Shown here in pieces: positions 43,797 through 52,409 of a DNA stretch of 64,000 bases. Made by a program: the position numbers and the translations under genes. Origin of the DNA: W0P28-013 sp964570565 (lineage in GTDB: Bacteria; Bacteroidota; Bacteroidia; Bacteroidales; Paludibacteraceae); contig CAZMYT010000002.1 in the NCBI GenBank assembly GCA_964570565.1, forward strand, positions 62,001-126,000. Reading direction: 5' to 3'. Within the stretch, counting starts at the first letter, position 1. Each line of letters opens with the position of its first letter. The notes below the pieces were generated by a model. It made no database searches. It worked only from the letters and a program-made list of their open reading frames with translations, and was not told the origin of the DNA.

Positions 43797-44660
43797 ATGG
43801 TACATATTGAAATAGATTCAAAATCAGGATTTTGCTTTGGCGTAATCAACGCGATTAAAAAAGCAGAAGAAACCCTCACACATGAAGACTCATTGTGTAG
43901 TTTGGGTGATATTGTGCATAACGAACAAGAAATGGCTCGCTTGTCGCATAAAGGATTACACTCCATTAATCACGACGAACTAGCGACTATGCGTGGTTCT
44001 AAAATTTTATTTAGAGCACATGGCGAGCCACCTTCCACATACGATTTAGCACGTGAAAACGGTATCGAAATTATCGATGCTTCATGTCCTGTGGTGTTAG
44101 TTCTACAAAAGAAAATTAAGAAAGCTTACACAGAGCAACCCAACGCACAAATTGTGATTTATGGCAAAAAAGGACATGCGGAAGTGAATGGTTTGGTGGG
44201 ACAAACGGGTGGAAATTGTATTGTAATTGAGCACAAAGAAGACTTAAATACGATTGATTTTACCAAAGACATCATTCTTTTCTCACAAACCACAAAATCG
44301 ATTGCTGGTTTTAATGATTTAGTAAAAACGATAGAACAAAAACTCGTACCTCCAGCACAATTCACCTACCACGACACTATTTGTCGTCAAGTAGCCAATC
44401 GTATCCCAAATATGCATAACTTTGCCTCTCGATTCGATATTGTGTTATTTGTAAGTGGAGTTCAAAGCTCAAATGGGAAAGTGCTATTTAAGGAGTGTCA
44501 GACGGTAAACAAACGCAGTTACTTCATTTCTACCTTAGATGATATCACGGATGACATGTTGCAGGATGCTCAGTCCATAGGGATTTGTGGAGCCACATCA
44601 ACCCCAAAATGGCTTATGGAGAGTATTGCCCAAGCATTAGATAAACGATTAAATAAGTAA
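43797..44660 (+). CDS. ispH: 4-hydroxy-3-methylbut-2-enyl diphosphate reductase
   Basis: A 287-residue iron-sulfur enzyme, the last step of the MEP isoprenoid route, giving IPP and DMAPP. Cluster cysteines are at SGFCFGV (Cys13), DASCPVV (Cys97) and DTICRQVANR (Cys196). Substrate residues appear in FRAHGEPP, GKKGHAEVNGLVGQ and VSGVQSSNGKVLF. It feeds the polyprenyl synthase and UppS found elsewhere in the window. It starts 4 bp after the DUF5686 gene. Confidence 0.96.
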   Translation: MVHIEIDSKSGFCFGVINAIKKAEETLTHEDSLCSLGDIVHNEQEMARLSHKGLHSINHDELATMRGSKILFRAHGEPPSTYDLARENGIEIIDASCPVVLVLQKKIKKAYTEQPNAQIVIYGKKGHAEVNGLVGQTGGNCIVIEHKEDLNTIDFTKDIILFSQTTKSIAGFNDLVKTIEQKLVPPAQFTYHDTICRQVANRIPNMHNFASRFDIVLFVSGVQSSNGKVLFKECQTVNKRSYFISTLDDITDDMLQDAQSIGICGATSTPKWLMESIAQALDKRLNK

Positions 44661-44679
44661 TTTAAAATACTTAAGACAT

Positions 44680-45660
44680 ATGTATAGAATTAATTGCATT
44701 GGAATTTTAACTTCGGGAGGCGATGCTCCTGGAATGAACGCAGCTATCCGCTCCGTAACACGTACAGCCATCTTCAATGGTATTCAAGTGAAAGCCATCT
44801 ATAGAGGCTACAAAGGATTAATTACAGGCGAAATCAAAGAGTTTCATACTGAAGATGTGAGCAATATCATACAACGTGGTGGCACTATTCTAAAAACAGC
44901 CCGTTGTAAAGAATTTATGACACCCGAAGGTCGTCAAGTAGCGTACGAAAGTATGCAACGCGAAGGTATTGATGCCTTGGTAGTAATTGGAGGAGATGGT
45001 ACTTTTACTGGAGCACATATCTTTGGACAAGAATATAATGTCCCAATCGTTGGTGTTCCAGGCACTATTGACAATGATTTATGGGGAACGGATTCTACCA
45101 TTGGTTACGACACGGCAATGAACACTATCGTTGAAGCGGTGGACAAAATTAGAGATACTGCCAATTCGCACGAACGTCTCTTCTTTGTAGAAGTGATGGG
45201 ACGCGATGCTGGTTTTTTAGCGCTCAATAGCGCATTAGCATCAGGTGCAGAAGCTGCCATTATTCCAGAACGATTAACAAAAGAAGATCAACTAGAAGAA
45301 TTAATTAAAAATGGTTTCCGAAAATCCAAAAATAGCAGCATTGTGATTGTAGCAGAAAGCCCAAGCACGGGAGGAGCACAAGGTTTAGCGGAACGGATGC
45401 ACAGAGAACATCCCGAATACGATGTACGTGTAACAATCCTTGGGCACTTACAACGAGGAGGTTCTCCCAAAGCATACGATCGTATTTTGGCGAGTCGCAT
45501 GGGTGTAGCCGCGATTGATGCGTTATTAGATGAACAACGAAGCATTATGATTGGCATTGTGAACGATGAAATAGTACATGTACCATTCAGCAAAGCTATA
45601 AAAGACGACAAACAAGTCAATCCCGATAAACTAGGCGTATTGCAAATCTTGTCGATTTAA
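44680..45660 (+). CDS. pfkA: 6-phosphofructokinase (ATP-dependent)
   Basis: A 326-residue glycolytic enzyme. ATP-binding GILTSGGDAPGMNAAIR (about residues 8-23), GGDGTFTGA and the catalytic PGTIDNDLWGTD (Asp of TIDND) are present. The glycine in GGDGT (rather than GGDDS) indicates an ATP-dependent, not PPi-dependent, enzyme. VEVMGRDAGFLAL and the C-terminal LGHLQRGGSPKAYDRILASRMG complete the pattern. It begins 19 bp after ispH. Confidence 0.96.
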   Translation: MYRINCIGILTSGGDAPGMNAAIRSVTRTAIFNGIQVKAIYRGYKGLITGEIKEFHTEDVSNIIQRGGTILKTARCKEFMTPEGRQVAYESMQREGIDALVVIGGDGTFTGAHIFGQEYNVPIVGVPGTIDNDLWGTDSTIGYDTAMNTIVEAVDKIRDTANSHERLFFVEVMGRDAGFLALNSALASGAEAAIIPERLTKEDQLEELIKNGFRKSKNSSIVIVAESPSTGGAQGLAERMHREHPEYDVRVTILGHLQRGGSPKAYDRILASRMGVAAIDALLDEQRSIMIGIVNDEIVHVPFSKAIKDDKQVNPDKLGVLQILSI

Positions 45661-45725
45661 AGAAGGCTTGCGTCTATTTTGAAATAAAACTAACAGCAGA
45701 GTACCAAAAGACCATAAAATGTGAC

Positions 45726-45733
45726 TATTTTTG
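45726..45733 (+). promoter_or_regulatory. Promoter -7 box for the DUF6242-aroA-sufE unit
   Basis: TATTTTTG, 37 bp before the ATG at 45771, in the 110-bp gap after pfkA. No TTG at the right distance. Confidence 0.45.
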
Positions 45734-45770
45734 TGGACAATAAAACTCGCATCATTAAACTATTACGTAT

Positions 45771-47075
45771 ATGAAATTACAAAGAATCCCTTTCGTGTTG
45801 ATGATTATAGTTGGCGTTTTTATGTCTGCTTGTACCAACACAGAGGACACCACAACTACATCCAAAACGACTACTATCACTAGATTTTACCTAAAAAATG
45901 ACAGCGTTACGGGGTTGAATAAAACCGTTTTTACTATTGATAATGATAGTAATGTGATATACAATGTGGACTCACTACCCTATTTGTCGGATTTAGATTC
46001 GCTCACTCCATCTATTTATAGTGCTATAACACTTTCGGCGATTTATCTAAATGACACAACGCTTTATACAGGTAAAGATACGTTAGATTTTACAAAGCCA
46101 GTGAGAATTACAACTATTGCTACCGACAAAAAAACGACACGCACTTACACGGTAAAAGTCAATGTGCATCAGGTGGATCCAGATTTATATGAATGGGAAG
46201 GCATAAAATCGGAAATTTACCAAGGAGCAACAGTGGAACAAAAAGCGCTTTTGTTCAGTAATACGATGCATCTATTCGTAAAGACAACTACCGAATTCAA
46301 ACGTTTTGAAAGTGTAAACGGAAAATCATGGACTGCCTCAACCGTAACTGGACTTCCTTTGGCATCAAGCTTAAAAGGGATGATTACCACGAAGGATGAA
46401 ATGCTGTTAGTTTATAACCAAGAACTATATCGTAGTACCAATGGAAGCGCGTGGAGTAAAATAACCTCTCCTACTGTGCAATTAACGCGCCTACTTTTTA
46501 GTATGAATAACAAAGTGTATGCCTTGGGTACCACCGATGGTTCTAACAGAAATATATTTGAATCGTCCGATAAAATAAATTGGGCAAACCTTGGTCTTGC
46601 GCCAGAACATTTCCCCGCAACAGGATTTAGCGTATGGGTAGATGCAGCTCCGTCAGGTAAAATGCAAGCTTTTATTGTAGGTGGCAGAAGTGCACAAGGT
46701 ACGTTACTCAGCAGCGTTTGGAGTACGGAAAATGGTTCCTATTGGGCAAATCTAACAGCCGGAAAAGAATGGTTTACGCCACGTGAAGAGGCCGCCGTAG
46801 TTCAATATGGCGGTGGTTTGATGCTTATTGGAGGCAAAAATGATAGTGGCACGTTAACCGATACACAATGGGTGTCTCCGGACTATGGATTAAGCTGGAA
46901 AGCTGCTGATGACAAAGCCAAATTGCCTGATTTATTCGTGCCTCGTTTTGGACAATCCGTTATTGTGGATAAAGATAATTATATATACCTCATCGGAGGT
47001 CAAACATCGTCTACTTTCTTAAAAGATGTTTGGAAAGGTCGTAAAAATAGCGCCATACCAGGATTTTTAGATTAA
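45771..47075 (+). CDS. DUF6242-type lipoprotein with beta-propeller-like repeats
   Basis: A 434-residue lipoprotein (lipobox VFMSAC, Cys about residue 20). An Asp/Thr-rich N-terminal domain (about residues 30-135) contains the pattern TITRFYLKNDSVTGLNKTVFTIDNDSNVIYNVDSLPY. A C-terminal part follows with repeats like YRSTNGSAWSKI, FESSDKINWANLG, WSTENGSYWANL and WVSPDYGLSWKA, which suggest a BNR/Kelch-like propeller. These surface or periplasmic proteins are frequent in Bacteroidetes and have no known function. It is 1 bp from aroA, an unusual partner. Confidence 0.82.
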   Translation: MKLQRIPFVLMIIVGVFMSACTNTEDTTTTSKTTTITRFYLKNDSVTGLNKTVFTIDNDSNVIYNVDSLPYLSDLDSLTPSIYSAITLSAIYLNDTTLYTGKDTLDFTKPVRITTIATDKKTTRTYTVKVNVHQVDPDLYEWEGIKSEIYQGATVEQKALLFSNTMHLFVKTTTEFKRFESVNGKSWTASTVTGLPLASSLKGMITTKDEMLLVYNQELYRSTNGSAWSKITSPTVQLTRLLFSMNNKVYALGTTDGSNRNIFESSDKINWANLGLAPEHFPATGFSVWVDAAPSGKMQAFIVGGRSAQGTLLSSVWSTENGSYWANLTAGKEWFTPREEAAVVQYGGGLMLIGGKNDSGTLTDTQWVSPDYGLSWKAADDKAKLPDLFVPRFGQSVIVDKDNYIYLIGGQTSSTFLKDVWKGRKNSAIPGFLD

Positions 47076-47076
47076 T

Positions 47077-48285
47077 ATGAAACTCCATTTTTCACCTTCA
47101 GTTCATTTAGAAGGCTCTGTTGCCCTGCCTGCATCAAAAAGCATTAGCAATAGAGTGCTCATCATTAATGCGCTGTGTGAAAAGAAAAGTATCATAGAAA
47201 ATCTAGCTATTTGCGACGATACAACCGTATTATCAAACGCCTTGAGGTTAGAGTCCACAACGATTGATATTGGTGCTGCAGGTACTGCCATGCGCTTTTT
47301 AACGGCATTTTGTGCCATTCAACCCGGTACATGGATACTAACAGGGTCGGAACGTATGAAAAACCGCCCAATCAAGATTTTAGTGGACGCGTTGACACAC
47401 ATCGGAGCCAAGATTACCTATCTCGAAAAAGAAGGTTTTCCACCGTTACAGATTGTAGGTACTCACTTAAAAGGCGGAAAATTATCACTCGATGGCAGCG
47501 TAAGTAGTCAATACGTATCAGCACTCATGATGATAGCTCCAAAATTGGCAGAAGGACTCACCATAGAACTCACTAACAACATCAGTTCAGAGCCATACAT
47601 TCGCATGACACAACAGATAATGGCTGCTTTTGGTGTAAAATCGGAGTTCTGTAATCAAACTATCGACATTCGTCCGCAATCCTATAAAAGTGTTGCATTT
47701 GACGTAGAATCCGATTGGTCGGCCGCTTCGTATTGGTACGAATTACTCGCCATACATGGTGCAGGCAAATTGCAATTACCCGGTTTAAAAAAAGAGAGTG
47801 CTCAAGGCGATTCGAAACTCATGGAATTATTCCAGATGTTTGGCATAAAAACCACTTTCACCGATGAAATGGCTGAAATTGAAATAACACCCAACAAACT
47901 TGAATGTCTAGAATATGATTTCAGCAACGAGCCCGACATTGTTCAAACACTGGCAGTAACTTGTTGCATGACAGAAACGCGGTTCCATTTCACAGGCTTG
48001 TCGAGCTTGAAAATCAAAGAAACAAATCGTGTGGCGGCGTTAATAAATGAACTAGCCAAATGCGGTTTTGAATTAACAGAACCAGCCGAAAATGAATTGG
48101 CGTGGAATGGTAGCATGAAACAACCTGCCGAGCCTATTAGCATCGCGACCTACGACGATCATCGCATGGCGATGGCATTTGCGCCAATGGCGCTAAAAAT
48201 CCCTATTACCATAGAACACCCTGAAGTGGTGAGCAAATCATATCCTGACTTTTGGAAAGAACTTTTACGTTTTAATTATATCTAA
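47077..48285 (+). CDS. aroA: 3-phosphoshikimate 1-carboxyvinyltransferase (EPSP synthase)
   Basis: A 402-residue shikimate-pathway enzyme that transfers enolpyruvyl from PEP to shikimate-3-phosphate. Substrate residues are seen in LPASKSISNR (Lys21, Ser22, Arg26), GSVSSQYVSALM, NEPDIVQTLAV (catalytic Asp), KIKETNRVAAL (Arg) and TYDDHRMAMAF (Arg). The PEP/inhibitor loop reads IGAAGTAMRFL (65-75), where the E. coli enzyme has LGNAGTAMRPL: the Asn is Ala67 and the Pro is Phe74. It is between a DUF6242 lipoprotein and sufE in one unit. Confidence 0.95.
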   Translation: MKLHFSPSVHLEGSVALPASKSISNRVLIINALCEKKSIIENLAICDDTTVLSNALRLESTTIDIGAAGTAMRFLTAFCAIQPGTWILTGSERMKNRPIKILVDALTHIGAKITYLEKEGFPPLQIVGTHLKGGKLSLDGSVSSQYVSALMMIAPKLAEGLTIELTNNISSEPYIRMTQQIMAAFGVKSEFCNQTIDIRPQSYKSVAFDVESDWSAASYWYELLAIHGAGKLQLPGLKKESAQGDSKLMELFQMFGIKTTFTDEMAEIEITPNKLECLEYDFSNEPDIVQTLAVTCCMTETRFHFTGLSSLKIKETNRVAALINELAKCGFELTEPAENELAWNGSMKQPAEPISIATYDDHRMAMAFAPMALKIPITIEHPEVVSKSYPDFWKELLRFNYI

Positions 48286-48296
48286 AATTTATCATA

Positions 48297-48725
48297 ATGA
48301 CTTTACAAGAAAAACAAGCAGAAATTATCGATGAATTCAGCCCTTTTGAAGACTGGATGGATCGTTATCAATATTTAGTAGAATTGGGCAATGGACTAGG
48401 AAGCTTACCTGAATCGGACAAAACAGAACAAAATATTATTCAGGGCTGCCAAAGTAAAGTGTGGTTAACAGCCGACTATAAAGACGGATTAATCTATTAT
48501 CATGGCGAAAGTGATGCCGTGATTGTAAAAGGCATTGTGTCACTTTTAGTAAAAGTGCTTTCAGGCTGTACGCCCGACGAAATCATCAATTCAGATTTAC
48601 ATTTTATCGATCAAATCGGGCTAAAAGAGCATTTATCGCCTACCCGCTCCAACGGTTTACTCGCCATGGTAAAACAGATGAAACTGTATGCGCTAGCCTA
48701 CAAAACAAAATACGCTAACTCGTAG
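48297..48725 (+). CDS. sufE: Cysteine desulfuration protein SufE
   Basis: A 142-residue sulfur acceptor. The active cysteine is Cys51 in GCQSKVWL, and the GVVSLLVKVLSGCTPDEI-like block (here GIVSLLVKVLSGCTPDEI) follows. It takes sulfur from SufS and passes it to the SufBCD scaffold. The sufS, sufD and sufC genes are 12-15 kb away on the other strand, so sufE is outside the suf operon here. Confidence 0.95.
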   Translation: MTLQEKQAEIIDEFSPFEDWMDRYQYLVELGNGLGSLPESDKTEQNIIQGCQSKVWLTADYKDGLIYYHGESDAVIVKGIVSLLVKVLSGCTPDEIINSDLHFIDQIGLKEHLSPTRSNGLLAMVKQMKLYALAYKTKYANS

Positions 48726-48777
48726 TAGTATAAAGCTAGAAATCCGCGGAATAAAGTTAGTTGTTTAATAAATTGGG

Positions 48778-48888
48778 TATGCGAACATAGAGATTCGATA
48801 CTAAACATCATAACAACTTGATTAAATGGGATTTATTACAAATTTAAATTAAACTATAATAAATATATGCGAACATGAGGTTCGTATA
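48778..48888. repeat. Two copies of a 23-bp imperfect palindrome
   Basis: TATGCGAACATAGAGATTCG (then ATA; 48778-48800) and TATGCGAACATGAGGTTCGT (then ATA; 48866-48888) are 88 bp apart, start to start. Each is an inverted repeat with half-sites built on CGAA(C)/(G)TTCG. They fill the 242-bp gap after sufE together with the palindrome at 48907-48959. No gene is seen in the gap. Confidence 0.6.
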
Positions 48889-48906
48889 TACAGATGTTAA
48901 AGTGCA

Positions 48907-48959
48907 TTTGACATAAAAAGAAGGTTCAAGCAATGCTTGAACCTTCTTTTTATGTCAAA
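48907..48959. terminator. Bidirectional terminator, 25-bp perfect palindrome
   Basis: The arms 48907-48931 and 48935-48959 are exact reverse complements with only AAT between. The stem ends in A- and T-rich parts for both strands. It separates the convergent sufE and alkaline phosphatase genes. Confidence 0.88.
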
Positions 48960-48967
48960 TTCGTTTC

Positions 48968-50038
48968 TTAGTGTTTTATACCCAATGCATTCAAGAGTTT
49001 ATCGCGAAAATCAATATTTTCCATCCAGCCATTAAATTGCTCAGAACCAGGACCAAAGGCAAACACAGGAACTGGCACGCCACTGTGATAAAAACTATTG
49101 AATTTACCATCCACTTTACCCGTTTCAAAATTTCCATCTAAAATGGAAAAAGCACCCGTTTCGTGGTCGGCAGTAATCACCACCAAAGTGTTGCCATCTT
49201 TGGCTGCAAAATCGAGCGCTTTACCAATGGCTTTATCGAAATCAACCATTTCGTTAATCAACTCATTGGTATTGTTGTTATGACCTTGATAATCGATTTG
49301 TGAGCCTTCTACCATGAGGAAGAAACCAGCCGTGTCTTTCGACAAAATGGAAATCGCCTTTTGTACGGAATTAGGCAGCATATCGCCACGTTTACTCGCT
49401 ACAGGCATATCTTTATCATCCAAAAGCGCTAACACTTTACCTTGTTCTATTTTATCCAACGCCTTTTCGGAATGAACTACTTGATAATTTTTAGCTTCAA
49501 ATTGTGTTTTCAGATTCTGCTTGTCCGTTCGCTTTTCGAAATCATCACGGCCGCCACCAATCACCACATCAATATTAGCATTTAATAAATCCAAAGCAAT
49601 TTCCTCACTCATTTTGCGTGATATTTGATGCGCATAGAATGAGGCTGGCGTTGCATGTGTAACCGGAACTGTAACAACGATTCCAGTGGCTAACCCTTTT
49701 TGTTCAGCAAAATAGAGCGACGACCACAATTTAGTGACGCTATCTGGCGCCAAACCAATCATGTTATTTTTGGTTTTTGAACCTGTAGCCAAAGCCGTTC
49801 CACCAGCGGCCGAATCGGTAATATATTTATTGGCGGAATAGGTTTTACTAAAGCCCGAAGCAGTGCATTTTTCAAGATTTAGATGACCGCCTTGAGCTGT
49901 CATAGCCGCATAAACTTGATTGATGCCCATGCCATCGCCAATCATAAAAATCACATTTTTAGCTTTCGGTTGTGCCCAAACATTTACTTGAAATAAGCAA
50001 ATACAAGTGGCTATAATAAGACCAGATTTGATATTCAT
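48968..50038 (-). CDS. Alkaline phosphatase
   Basis: A 356-residue secreted or periplasmic enzyme with a signal peptide (about residues 1-22, ending VWA). The metal site begins in FMIGDGMGINQ (Asp35). The nucleophile is Ser76 in ITDSAAGGTALATG, and further ligands are in MVEGSQIDYQGH, VITADHETG and YHSGVPVPVFAFG. The total is somewhat shorter than E. coli PhoA but normal for the Bacteroidetes form. It closes the seven-gene parAB operon, 11 bp after the MerR gene, which is odd company for a phosphate-scavenging enzyme. Confidence 0.93.
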   Translation of the reverse strand: MNIKSGLIIATCICLFQVNVWAQPKAKNVIFMIGDGMGINQVYAAMTAQGGHLNLEKCTASGFSKTYSANKYITDSAAGGTALATGSKTKNNMIGLAPDSVTKLWSSLYFAEQKGLATGIVVTVPVTHATPASFYAHQISRKMSEEIALDLLNANIDVVIGGGRDDFEKRTDKQNLKTQFEAKNYQVVHSEKALDKIEQGKVLALLDDKDMPVASKRGDMLPNSVQKAISILSKDTAGFFLMVEGSQIDYQGHNNNTNELINEMVDFDKAIGKALDFAAKDGNTLVVITADHETGAFSILDGNFETGKVDGKFNSFYHSGVPVPVFAFGPGSEQFNGWMENIDFRDKLLNALGIKH

Positions 50039-50049
50039 GACAACTAATT

Positions 50050-50403
50050 TTATGGAATTAAAACTGCTTGATCAACGGCTTCATTTTGATTCAGTTCATG
50101 ACGAATAGCCACCAACTCTTTACGAATAGCCATTAATTTTTCTTGGATTTTTTGTTTCTTTACAACGCTGTCTTTATTCAGCTTTAGGCGTTCTTTAGCA
50201 CCTGCAATAGTAAGTTTTTGAACACGTAACAAATAGTGAATTTGTTTAATCACTTCTATATCATTCGCCGTATAAAAACGAGTTCCCTTGGCATTTCGTT
50301 TGGGCTCAAGTTGCTCAAATTCATCTTCCCAAAAACGTAAGAGTGAATGATTCACCTCAAACATTTTGGCCACTTCTGCTATCGAATAATATACTTTTTC
50401 CAT
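50050..50403 (-). CDS. MerR-family transcriptional regulator
   Basis: A 117-residue regulator. The winged helix-turn-helix YYSIAEVAKMFEVNHSLLRFWEDEFEQLEPKRNAKGTRFYTANDIEVI (about residues 5-52) matches MerR. A coiled-coil dimerisation helix follows. There are no metal-binding cysteines and no ligand domain. The short helix-only C-terminus resembles the MerR proteins that regularly accompany Bacteroidetes MltD genes. It lies 6 bp after the transglycosylase. Confidence 0.9.
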   Translation of the reverse strand: MEKVYYSIAEVAKMFEVNHSLLRFWEDEFEQLEPKRNAKGTRFYTANDIEVIKQIHYLLRVQKLTIAGAKERLKLNKDSVVKKQKIQEKLMAIRKELVAIRHELNQNEAVDQAVLIP

Positions 50404-50409
50404 CAGTTT

Positions 50410-51687
50410 TTATTTACGATAAATTTTTAAACGTTGACCAGCGCGAATCATGGAATTACGTAATCCATTCCATTTCTTAATTTGCGACACCGTAACATGA
50501 TAACGACTGGCAATAGCGCCTAATGTTTCGCCAGAACGTACTTTGTGGTAAGTGATATCGCCACTACCCGATGCAGTAGGGTTACTATTTAAAGGTTCAA
50601 TTCTTGCTCTCTGTGGCACTAATTCGGCTGCACGATAGGCTGCAATAGAGTCCTTATTATCGATATAAGCTGTGATTTGATTAAATGGAAGTACCAGTGG
50701 ATAAGGTTTAATATTACCAGGTATTATATCTTGTCGATATTGTGGATTCAAAAATCTTAATTCCTCAATTGAAAGATCGAGTACATCGGCCACTTGATGC
50801 AAATTAATACGTTTATCTACCATCATTGTATCGGTAGCTACCGTCACCGTAGGCTGAGCAGGGCACATATTGTGGAATTTGTAATAATTCATCATGTAGT
50901 TAGCCGCAATAAAAATAGGCACATAACTACGGGTTTCGCGTGGTAAATAGGGATAAATTTGCCAGTAATCTCTTCTGCCGCCACCTGCATAACGCATCGC
51001 TTTGGATACATTACCTGGTCCACAATTGTAAGCCGCAATAACCAAATGCCAATCCTGATAAATATTATACAAATCGCGCAAATAGCGTGCTGCCGCATCC
51101 GAAGATTTAACTGGATCACAGCGTTCGTCCACCAAACTATTCACTTCCAAACCGTAGATACGACCAGTAGAAACCATAAATTGCCACAAACCACCAGCAC
51201 CCGCTTTAGAAATAGCGCGTGCATTCAAAGCCGACTCAATAACAGGCAGATATTTCAATTCCAACGGAACATTGTATTTCGAAAGTGCCGCCTCAAAAAT
51301 AGGGAAATAATACGTTTCGCCTATTCCAAGCATATATTCCACTTGGTGATGACGTTTGGCAAACACTTCTATCAAACTGCGCACAATACTATTGTATGGC
51401 ATTTCCATCACATAAGGCAGTTTCTGCATGCGTTGAATATAAACTTCGTCGGGATAAGTAACAAAGCCTGTATCTTTTGAACAATGACCCAACATCGCAT
51501 TCTGTAAATACCAGTTATGTACAATTTCATCCAAACTTTCATCAAATTCGCATGGAATAATAACAGTAGTATCTGTTACACTTTTATTAACTGGTGGTTG
51601 AGGAGCTTTTTGCGCCACAGTCTGTGAAAAAAGTTGGCTACAAATAACTACAGAAGCTGCGGTGAAAAACAGTTTGGGGAAATTCAT
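50410..51687 (-). CDS. Membrane-bound lytic murein transglycosylase (MltD-like) with LysM
   Basis: A 425-residue exported protein with a signal peptide about 1-25. The SLT domain (about residues 125-260) has the catalytic glutamate in LPVIESALNARAISKAGAGGLWQFM, and the later AAYNCGPGNVSKAM and YLPRETRSYVP motifs. A LysM repeat at the end (about 380-424, YHKVRSGETLGAIASRYHVTVSQIKKWNGL) binds peptidoglycan. It cleaves glycan strands during growth or division. It lacks a lipobox, unlike E. coli MltD. It sits 32 bp behind the DUF5683 gene. Confidence 0.93.
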   Translation of the reverse strand: MNFPKLFFTAASVVICSQLFSQTVAQKAPQPPVNKSVTDTTVIIPCEFDESLDEIVHNWYLQNAMLGHCSKDTGFVTYPDEVYIQRMQKLPYVMEMPYNSIVRSLIEVFAKRHHQVEYMLGIGETYYFPIFEAALSKYNVPLELKYLPVIESALNARAISKAGAGGLWQFMVSTGRIYGLEVNSLVDERCDPVKSSDAAARYLRDLYNIYQDWHLVIAAYNCGPGNVSKAMRYAGGGRRDYWQIYPYLPRETRSYVPIFIAANYMMNYYKFHNMCPAQPTVTVATDTMMVDKRINLHQVADVLDLSIEELRFLNPQYRQDIIPGNIKPYPLVLPFNQITAYIDNKDSIAAYRAAELVPQRARIEPLNSNPTASGSGDITYHKVRSGETLGAIASRYHVTVSQIKKWNGLRNSMIRAGQRLKIYRK

Positions 51688-51719
51688 AATCTCTTATTTG
51701 ATAGTATTAGTATAGTTTT

Positions 51720-52409
51720 TTAATATAAATTGAAATTAAGTTGTACGCCAACGCTTGGCTTGTAACTATTGGGCGTTTGTAATACGGCTGGTGCTACTTG
51801 CATCGACAAATCTGGGCTAATATCAAAATCAGCTAACTGTGCATCAACATAAGCATCAATCACTGTGATGGCATAAAAAGCCACAGCACCAACAATGGAT
51901 AAATCACGATAACGGCGATACGTATTCTGTTTGTTCTTCATTAAATTCTGAGCAACACTAGAACTTGGATCAATTCCGTACGGTAAAAGCTTTTCGTAAC
52001 TTTTTGTATTTGGATCGGAATCCATAATATCTCTGTATCCACGAGAATAATCACGATAATATTTCCCATTCCACGAAATGGCATACGTTAAACCAGCCAC
52101 GCCGCCATACACAATAGGCACTTTCCAATATTGTCGATTATAAATTTGACCCAATCCTGGAACAATAAGGGCGTACCACAAACTCTTTTGAGGATTGGGT
52201 TTAAAAACAACCGGCATAGTCACGATTTGACTCTTCGCTAAAGAATCAAGAGTGACATTTAAACTATCTGATAAATCCTTTTGTTGCTCTTGTGATGTGG
52301 TGTACGACATGCTATCCGTGGTATTGATACGAATAGAATCGGTTGGAAGAGCTAATACGTAAGCCACATTCAACAAAACACCTACAACCAACAACAATGG
52401 TTTTTTCAT
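51720..52409 (-). CDS. DUF5683 protein
   Basis: A 229-residue protein with a signal peptide (about 1-22). The family block KSLWYALIVPGLGQIYNRQYWKVPIVYGGVAGLTYAISWNGKYYRDYSRGYRDI lies in the middle, followed by a second hydrophobic stretch (LSIVGAVAFYAITVIDAYVDAQL). It is regularly found between parB and mltD in Bacteroidetes and is unstudied. Its ATG abuts the stop of parB exactly, indicating coupled translation. Confidence 0.85.
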   Translation of the reverse strand: MKKPLLLVVGVLLNVAYVLALPTDSIRINTTDSMSYTTSQEQQKDLSDSLNVTLDSLAKSQIVTMPVVFKPNPQKSLWYALIVPGLGQIYNRQYWKVPIVYGGVAGLTYAISWNGKYYRDYSRGYRDIMDSDPNTKSYEKLLPYGIDPSSSVAQNLMKNKQNTYRRYRDLSIVGAVAFYAITVIDAYVDAQLADFDISPDLSMQVAPAVLQTPNSYKPSVGVQLNFNLY

